Shown piece after piece: positions 8,242 to 12,460 of a DNA stretch of 12,460 bases. Source of the DNA: Brachionus koreanus (Eukaryota; Rotifera; Eurotatoria; Ploima; Brachionidae); the NCBI GenBank assembly GCA_016987375.1, contig PJRA01000143.1, positions 10,315 through 22,774 of the forward strand, written 5' to 3'. The notes below the pieces were generated by a model. It did no database searches, was not told the DNA's origin, and was given only the letters and a program-made list of their open reading frames with translations. The translations under genes and the position numbers were made by a program. Each line of letters begins with the position of its first letter. The stretch's first letter is position 1.

Positions 8242-8622
8242 TTAAATAAAATTATCTTTTCCATCAGTAAATAGCTGTCTGGTTATAGTTTTCCTCTTTT
8301 CTCCTCTTATAATAGTTTTTTTACAAATGATCTTAAGGATAAAAAATCTTAAAACAAAAAAATTGGCTAAAATTATAAACTCCCACTCATGTTCTTCAAA
8401 TTTAATCCATTGTTTATTTGCTTCAACATTTCTTTCAATATCTAAATTTGAATTAAAATCTGCGATTAGACTTGCTTTTTGGAGAATGCATTCAAATTTG
8501 CCAGTCCATTTCCAGTTTTGATTTTTCTTTACAGAAAACCAGTTGTAAATGCATTTAAATTTACATTTAATGCCAGAATCTTCAAATTTTTTGTTAAAAA
8601 TTTCTTCAGTTATATGTTTTTT
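8242..8622 (-). pseudogene. Transposase N-terminal zinc-finger-like piece
   Basis: A 126-codon open stretch without an initial ATG reads HITEEIFNKKFEDSGIKCKF, then KCIYNWFSVKKNQNWKWTGK, FEC and a later HEW, and IIRGEKRKTITRQLFTDG before TAA at 8242-8244. The paired Cys with Trp/aromatic residues resembles the WRKY/GCM-like or FLYWCH-like zinc fingers that bind transposon ends in MULE-type elements. It also shows the 'RG-x-KR-x-x-x-x-x-L' segment I associate with the linker of these proteins. The ligands are not complete enough to be sure. Confidence 0.4.
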
Positions 8623-8959
8623 TTATATATCTTCGAGGTTTTTCGTTTATATTTTTACTAAGTTTTTCAATGTCTAGAGAATTTAAATAAAATCGATTTA
8701 TCAATCTATCTTCATAAATCATTTTTTCATCCTCATTTAACCTTTCTGTTACAATTGTTCTAAAATTTTTACATTTCTTTTGCCAAATTGCCTTTATATA
8801 CTGAGCTTGCTTGAAAGAATAAATTCCATCACACGCGATACAAATCTTACCCCAACAACTTTCTTTTTTACGAGGACTTTCCTCGATTACCAGATCTTTC
8901 AGTTGATTTTTTTTAAAAAATACAACTGTTTTATTAATTAAGAGATCAATTTGAATCAT
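8606..8959 (-). pseudogene. N-terminal ORF of the transposon relic, or separate small gene
   Basis: A real ATG (8959) opens 117 codons: MIQIDLLINKTVVFFKKNQL, then WGKICIACDGIYSFKQAQYI, a charged middle, and NEKPRRYIKKTYN ending in TGA. The C-terminus runs into an 8-A homopolymer; a one-base change there would join it to the following HITEEIF frame. I recognise no domain apart from one C-x2-C-like pair (CIACDG). Its orientation and abutment suggest it belongs to the same transposase or a companion protein. Confidence 0.35.
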
Positions 8960-9904
8960 TTCAATTATTTTCTAAAATCAAAATTTATATATTTTTAGTA
9001 TAAAATTAAAAATATTTAAAAAACTTTATTTTTTGAATTTCTATATTTTATAGAATTAAATTAATATTATCATATAATTTTTAAAACTATCTTATAATGT
9101 TAAAATTCGTTTTGTTAAGTAATTAGCAAATTCATATAATTATAATTACATAATTTTTTTAAACAAAATTTTAAACAGTTGAAATAAGTAAACATAATTT
9201 AAATATTTAAATTTTAGTATAAGTTTGTTTGTTTATGTTTTCGAGTAATTTCTGATATTTCACAACTTCATTATAGTTTCGTGAGAAATTTTTTTCCTTA
9301 TTCTGGTGTAGTTTAATTCGATGCAAATAGAATGCATCCGAAATAAATAAAAAAAAATTTAATAATTTTAAAAAAGATCAGTAAAGTAATTTAGGAATGA
9401 TTTATTAAAGCGTTTTAGATTTATATTATTTTTTTTTAAATAGTTTTGTACTGAATTTAAATAAAGATATAAAAATTCAATGAGATTTTGTACAATATAA
9501 CGAACAAACGAAAAAAGATCATCTTTTAATTTTTTTCCTAGAGGTTAAAAATTGGTTCTGTAAATCTATTTTAGTTCAACATTCATATTTGCATAATTCA
9601 CAAAATACTTGTATTACTTTGCAAGCTAAGCAGAATAAAATTTTTAGGCATTTTAGTAAGGTGCATTTTGCAGAGAGTTAACCTCTAGATATAAATTTCA
9701 AGAAGTTGTTAATAAATTTATAAGTTAAAATTGTTTTTAAATTTTCTAATAATTCTTTAATTTTTACTGCAAAAACTTGTGAATGAAATGTCAGAATTTT
9801 TTTCTCTACTTTCATAGCAATCTGATAATATTCATAAGTATTTTTTGATTAATTTGAATGTGAAGATTAAATAAAAATTTTTGTAAATTATTTTATTAAA
9901 TTTT
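8960..9904. other. AT-rich spacer
   Basis: The DNA is very AT-rich with no coding frame. It contains an 11-bp perfect inverted repeat (9538-9548 and 9678-9688) and a short GATGCA/TGCATC palindrome near 9319-9340. Nothing else stands out on either strand. Confidence 0.45.
9538..9688. repeat. 11-bp inverted repeat pair enclosing 129 nt
   Basis: CTAGAGGTTAA at 9538-9548 is perfectly inverted as TTAACCTCTAG at 9678-9688. The words are less AT-biased than the surroundings. It could be the terminal repeat of a tiny MITE, but no target-site duplication is apparent at the edges and chance is possible. Confidence 0.3.
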
Positions 9905-10229
9905 ATCTAATAATAAGAATCATTTAACAGATATTCTGAGAAAACCTGAAAATATCAATCATTCAATTTTTCTAAAATTTATTCTTAAGGTATGGAAATT
10001 AAGTGTTTACTTTTTAAAATATAAAAAAGACTTTTTTTTTATCAAGATCACAGGAATCTCTAATCCCACATAAGGATGCATCTTTATTCAAAGATTTTAT
10101 TTAGTCTTTTTTATATTTTAAAAAGAAAACACTTAATTTCCACACCTAAAGAAAAAATATTAGAAAAATTAAATGATTGATATTTCAGTTTTTCTTAAAT
10201 TATCTGTTAAATGATTCTTATAACTAGAT
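9905..10229. mobile_element. Foldback/MITE-like element with about 128-bp arms
   Basis: The left arm 9905-10032 and right arm 10103-10229 are reverse complements of each other at roughly 85-90% by eye, with a 70-nt loop. Matching blocks include AGAATCATTTAACAGAT, AATATCAATCATT, GGAAATTAAGTG and TTTTTAAAATATAAAAAAGA. Such long arms cannot be chance. The two arms differ by point changes and 1-3 nt indels, so the element is not freshly inserted. The loop (CACAGGAATCTCTAATCCCA and onward) is G/C-richer than the arms and contains a minus-strand AATAAA at 10083-10088. It lies 42 nt downstream of the stop of the adjacent minus-strand gene, i.e. in its likely 3' UTR. Confidence 0.8.
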
Positions 10230-10270
10230 AGAATTTTTAATTTCTTTTTAAATTAAAATACTAAATTTAA

Positions 10271-10396
10271 TTATTTAAGATTAATAAATTCTTTTATATT
10301 AGTTTTGCCTCCTCTGGAATTAAGATAAAAAACACCACCTCGAGAACCTCGATAAACAGTTTCGTTCCTTTTGGTAACTCCAATAAAGTCATTATA
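10271..10396 (-). other. RGG-YY basic adaptor-like C-terminal domain
   Basis: After the TAG the same frame stays open for 41 codons: YNDFIGVTKRNE, VYRGSRGGVFYLNSRGGK, TNIKEFINLK, then TAA at 10271-10273. The motif 'Y-x-G-x-RGG-x-[YF]Y-x-N-x-x-G-x-K' is well known from short domains in chlorovirus proteins (PBCV-specific basic adaptor). The DNA here is clearly less AT-rich than its flanks, supporting past coding selection. Confidence 0.6.
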
Positions 10397-10808
10397 CTAT
10401 GAAATCAAACATTTTGTTGCGGAAAAGTAGTTGGTCTCCTCAGCCAGAGAATTTTTATCAAAAAATTGGCATCTACAATTTTGTAAATTTTTTAATTTTC
10501 CTTTTAAATGTTCATTCTCTCGAATTTTTTCGTTTAAATTTTTTTTTTCCTCATAGTTTTGTTTTAATTGATCAACAATTATTTGAAACCTGTTATTTTC
10601 ATCACAAATATCATCCAACTCATCTTGGCTACTTGAAAATTGTTTAAATTCAATTTTTTTAATGATTGATTCCATAGTTTCATTTAATAAATTTAAAAAT
10701 TGATCGCATTTTTTAAAAATTAATTCTTGATTTGTCAAATTTTTTACGTTTTTTTGTTTTTGTTTGAATTCTTCAATTTTTTCTAAATATTTTGGACAAT
10801 TAAAGATA

Positions 10809-10854
10809 CTAAAAAATATTTAAAAAAGTAATTAAAATTGATCAATAAAATTAC
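10809..10854 (-). other. 46-nt intron inside the C2HC finger
   Basis: The intron runs from GTAATT to TTTTTTAG. Splicing joins ...HKSHKAG and T in phase 2 to make Ser and continues IFNCPKYL, which places the fourth ligand Cys exactly five residues after the His. The precise restoration of a zinc-finger spacing is strong evidence that the intron is real. Confidence 0.8.
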
Positions 10855-11187
10855 CTTTTGTGACTTTTATGGTTAAAATTTAAGTTCCCATCACCATTAC
10901 AACCAATAAAATTGCATCCTGATTTACTCGGATCTATGAAATCAAAAATATTTTGCTCATTAGATAAATTTAAATCTGAATCTTTAAACAATTTAGTGTA
11001 GCGATTTACAATCGAAGATGAATATTGACTACAAAAAGGCTCATTAAAAAGACAACAACGAAAGTTTGCATAAGAAGTATTAATATTTTTCTTAAAATAG
11101 ATAAGAGAATCTTTTATAAGTTAAAATTCAATGGATGTTCAAATTCAATAGTTTGCATTTGGTTAGTCAGTTCATCATAGGACAATT

Positions 11188-11421
11188 TCATTTGGTCAAA
11201 TTTTTTTCAATTTCTATCTGCTCCATAAGAAAATTCTTATTTAGTTGAGAGTTTTCAAGTTCTTTTTTAATTTTTTCATTTAGTAGCTCTTTTTTTTCAA
11301 GACTTTTGGCATATTCATTTTTACAATGATGTTTTTCCATCTCATGTTTTTTAATATTTTCATTTTTTTTAATTGTTAATTCATTGTTTAATTTTTCCAG
11401 TATTGCATATTTTTCATTCAA
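11188..11421 (-). other. Coiled-coil segment of the C2HC gene
   Basis: The longest unbroken piece of the coil reads NEKYAILEKLNNELTIKKNE, with HEMEKHHCKNEYAKSLEKKE and ENSQLNKNFLMEQIEIEK, a regular heptad-rich, Lys/Glu-rich helix. The frame is open a further dozen codons upstream (ESKSKCKFKKNKAEIQAL). At 11201-11207 an A7 run on this strand ends the frame; the next frame continues KFDQMKLSYDELTNQMQ with the same coiled character. Confidence 0.55.
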
Positions 11422-11635
11422 AGCTTGGATTTCAGCTTTATTTTTCTTGAATTTGCATTTAGATTTACTTTCTTAAAAGATATTTCATCCTCAGCTATTT
11501 TTACTTTTTGAATCATATTTGATATTTCTTGTTTTAATTCACTTTTTACTAAGTAATTTTGTTTCTCTATTCTAAAATTTTCATGCCTAAATAATCAATT
11601 TTCTTTTTCTGTTTTTGAAGTATCAGTTCAATTTC

Positions 11636-11690
11636 CTTTTTTATTTATATTTAAAATTAAAATTATAATATTTTTCAATGTACAACTTAC
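11636..11690 (-). other. Probable 55-nt intron
   Basis: Strong donor GTAAGT at 11690 and an A-rich acceptor ending AAAAG at 11636 enclose 55 nt of almost pure AT. The flanking frames SEFNYNST and EIELILQKQKKK are both coding-like, but phases do not match without a one-base shift. Confidence 0.5.
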
Positions 11691-11765
11691 TTAGTTGAAT
11701 TATAATTGAATTCTGAAGTAATTATTTTATTTTTATTTATTGAAAGATTTTCTAATTCATTTTTA

Positions 11766-11821
11766 CTTTTAATAAAAAAATTTTAAATTAGAATTTTAAT
11801 TTTTTTTACTTTTTATCTTAC
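11766..11821 (-). other. Probable 56-nt intron
   Basis: Donor GTAAGA at 11821 and acceptor AAAAG ending at 11766. Splicing joins SPIKENK to KNELENLSINKN in frame (AA|T). The size is in line with the other introns of the window. Confidence 0.5.
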
Positions 11822-11991
11822 TTTTTATTTTCTTTAATGGGGCTGTTGTTTTTTTTTTAATGAATCAGTTAAGATTCTTTTAACTTTTATTTTATTTTCT
11901 TTTTTCTTATTATGCCAAAAATATTGAATAGTTTTCTTAAATGAAATTAGTTTTTCAATTTTTCAGTCATAATTTTTTTCATTGTTTTTTA

Positions 11992-12460
11992 TTCTACATA
12001 ACGGCCTATGATTCATTAAAAGAGGCAAGGAAAATGATAGAGAATAAAATATATGATGCTGTGGTAGTATGTGGAGATTTCAATTTTCCAGAAATCAGTT
12101 GGACATGTGATGGCGGAAATTCCAGTGGAGAAAATGAAATGCGGTTCTTGGAAGGCTTAGATGAATCGTATATGATTCAATGTGTGGATTTTCCAACATT
12201 TATATATGGGAAAAATGGTGATTCAAGTTTACTTGATCTACTGTTAACGAGTGAGCCTGAAAGAGTTCTGGAAGTCAGGTCTTTGCCACCACTAGGTGAA
12301 GCGGAGAAGGCTCATGTGTTGTTAAAGTGGAAATTTGCAATGAAAAATGTGAGCACAATATTTACGGAAAAAAAAAGAAAAAACGTAAGAAAAGCTGATT
12401 TTGACCAAATCAATACTGGTATGAGGTCAGTGGACTGGAAAAAAGAATTTGTTGGATGGA
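11992..12460 (+). mobile_element. LINE endonuclease-domain ORF, partial, runs off window
   Basis: One frame is open from about 11992 to the last base. It reads DAVVVCGDFNFPEISW, then FLEGLDESYMIQCVDFPTFI, SSLLDLLLTSEPE, LPPLGEAEKAHVLLKW and RKADFDQINTG. GDFN-x-P-x-x-W, the 'LLDL-x-LT' strand and the late His are the second half of the apurinic-type endonuclease/exonuclease/phosphatase domain of Jockey/CR1-like non-LTR elements; the reverse transcriptase should follow outside the window. The N-terminal half of the endonuclease (with the catalytic Glu) is missing: sequence character switches abruptly to AT-rich gene DNA near 11990, so the copy is 5'-truncated or interrupted. At the usual S-D-H triad the sequence has K-A-H (His at 12313-12315), so the Asp is replaced. 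G/C content is higher than in the neighbourhood, and no stop occurs over 150 codons, so the insertion is fairly recent. Confidence 0.8.

Larger units (their letters stand above)
7129..8959 (-). mobile_element. MULE-like DNA transposon relic (transposase remains)
   Basis: Five minus-strand coding pieces lie head to tail over 1.83 kb in different frames: an N-terminal ORF, a zinc-finger-like segment, a linker, the catalytic core and a C-terminal helix-rich part. The core carries PVIYFDATGSV and, about 55 residues later, SVVVTDFSWALINSVLEGFN, fitting the first two acidic residues of an RNase-H-fold (DDE) transposase of the MULE type. Frameshifts and stops separate the pieces, one of them at an 8-base T run (8617-8624). 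I searched both flanks by eye for terminal inverted repeats and found none convincing. The whole is most simply a dead copy, though introns or assembly indels could explain some breaks. Confidence 0.62.
10271..11960 (-). pseudogene. Multi-exon coiled-coil gene with C2HC finger and RGG-YY C-terminal domain (damaged or mis-assembled)
   Basis: Reading from high to low coordinates, there are Lys/Glu-rich coiled-coil exons (about 11960-11126), a frame from 11120 to 10855 containing SIVNRYTKLFKDSDLNLSN and GCNFIGCNGDGNLNFNHKSH, a 46-nt intron, then KSIFNCPKYL, a second coiled coil and FSATKCLIS followed by TAG at 10397-10399. In the same frame past the TAG lies FIGVTKRNETVYRGSRGG, then VFYLNSRGGK and TAA at 10271. 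The finger is C-x4-C-x12-H-x5-C, the exact spacing of C2HC (MYT1-type) zinc fingers, completed only after splicing. The C-terminal 'YRG-x-RGG-x-x-YL-x-x-x-G-K' matches the short basic domain known from chlorovirus PBCV-1 proteins and found in some eukaryotes. Function is unknown; a nucleic-acid- or chromatin-binding scaffold is an inference. Several coiled-coil segments need one-base shifts, mostly at A/T runs, so this is either a young pseudogene or a gene with assembly indels. The 5' end is not resolved. Confidence 0.6.

Noticed and set aside
8327..8661. Two overlapping plus-strand frames (8327-8521, 8479-8661)
   Set aside because: Phe/Lys-rich antisense shadows of the minus-strand zinc-finger-like piece.
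10399..10647. 82-codon plus-strand frame
   Set aside because: Antisense to the coiled coil of the C2HC gene; low-complexity Phe/Leu content.
1..12460. tRNA, rRNA, CRISPR arrays or bacterial operon signals
   Set aside because: No cloverleaf A/B-box pairs, no rRNA-like blocks, no regularly spaced repeats and no Shine-Dalgarno-spaced gene series were seen; introns point to a eukaryote.

Overview
The window looks like nuclear DNA of a small invertebrate with a very AT-rich genome. A monogonont rotifer such as Brachionus is my best guess, but this rests on recognising protein styles, not on a search. Supporting signs are GT-AG introns of only 46-56 nt, AATAAA signals downstream of stop codons, non-LTR retrotransposon fragments, a MULE-like DNA transposon relic, and no bacterial-style operons.

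Layout. 1-1163 is AT-rich spacer. 1164-1690 (minus) is a clean two-exon gene for a coiled-coil protein ending in a domain like the fungal Mug135 C-terminal/SAP-like type. 1700-3290 is spacer containing an AAGTCC repeat cluster and an old LINE reverse-transcriptase relic (2113-2426). 3370-3545 (minus) is a doubtful coding relic. 3627-4040 is a broken LTR-retrotransposon Gag. 4258-4893 is a second LINE reverse-transcriptase C-terminus with two in-frame stops. 5424-6257 (minus) is an intact gene for a coiled-coil protein with half of a RING-like zinc-binding motif; a 40-bp-arm hairpin lies upstream of it. 7129-8959 (minus) is a MULE-like transposase broken into five reading-frame pieces, with two catalytic-Asp motifs still visible. 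8960-9904 is spacer. 9905-10229 is a near-perfect foldback element. 10271 to about 11960 (minus) is a multi-exon coiled-coil gene with a C2HC (MYT1-type) zinc finger split exactly by an intron and a C-terminal domain resembling the chlorovirus 'basic adaptor' motif; it carries a TAG stop and several apparent frameshifts. From about 11992 to the end is the endonuclease part of a third LINE, running off the window.

The genes do not form an obvious pathway. The window reads as a transposon-rich accessory region with two apparently intact small genes and one damaged or mis-assembled larger gene. The most interesting object is the 10271-11960 gene, whose domain combination (coiled coils, C2HC finger, RGG-YY basic domain) I do not recognise as a described family.
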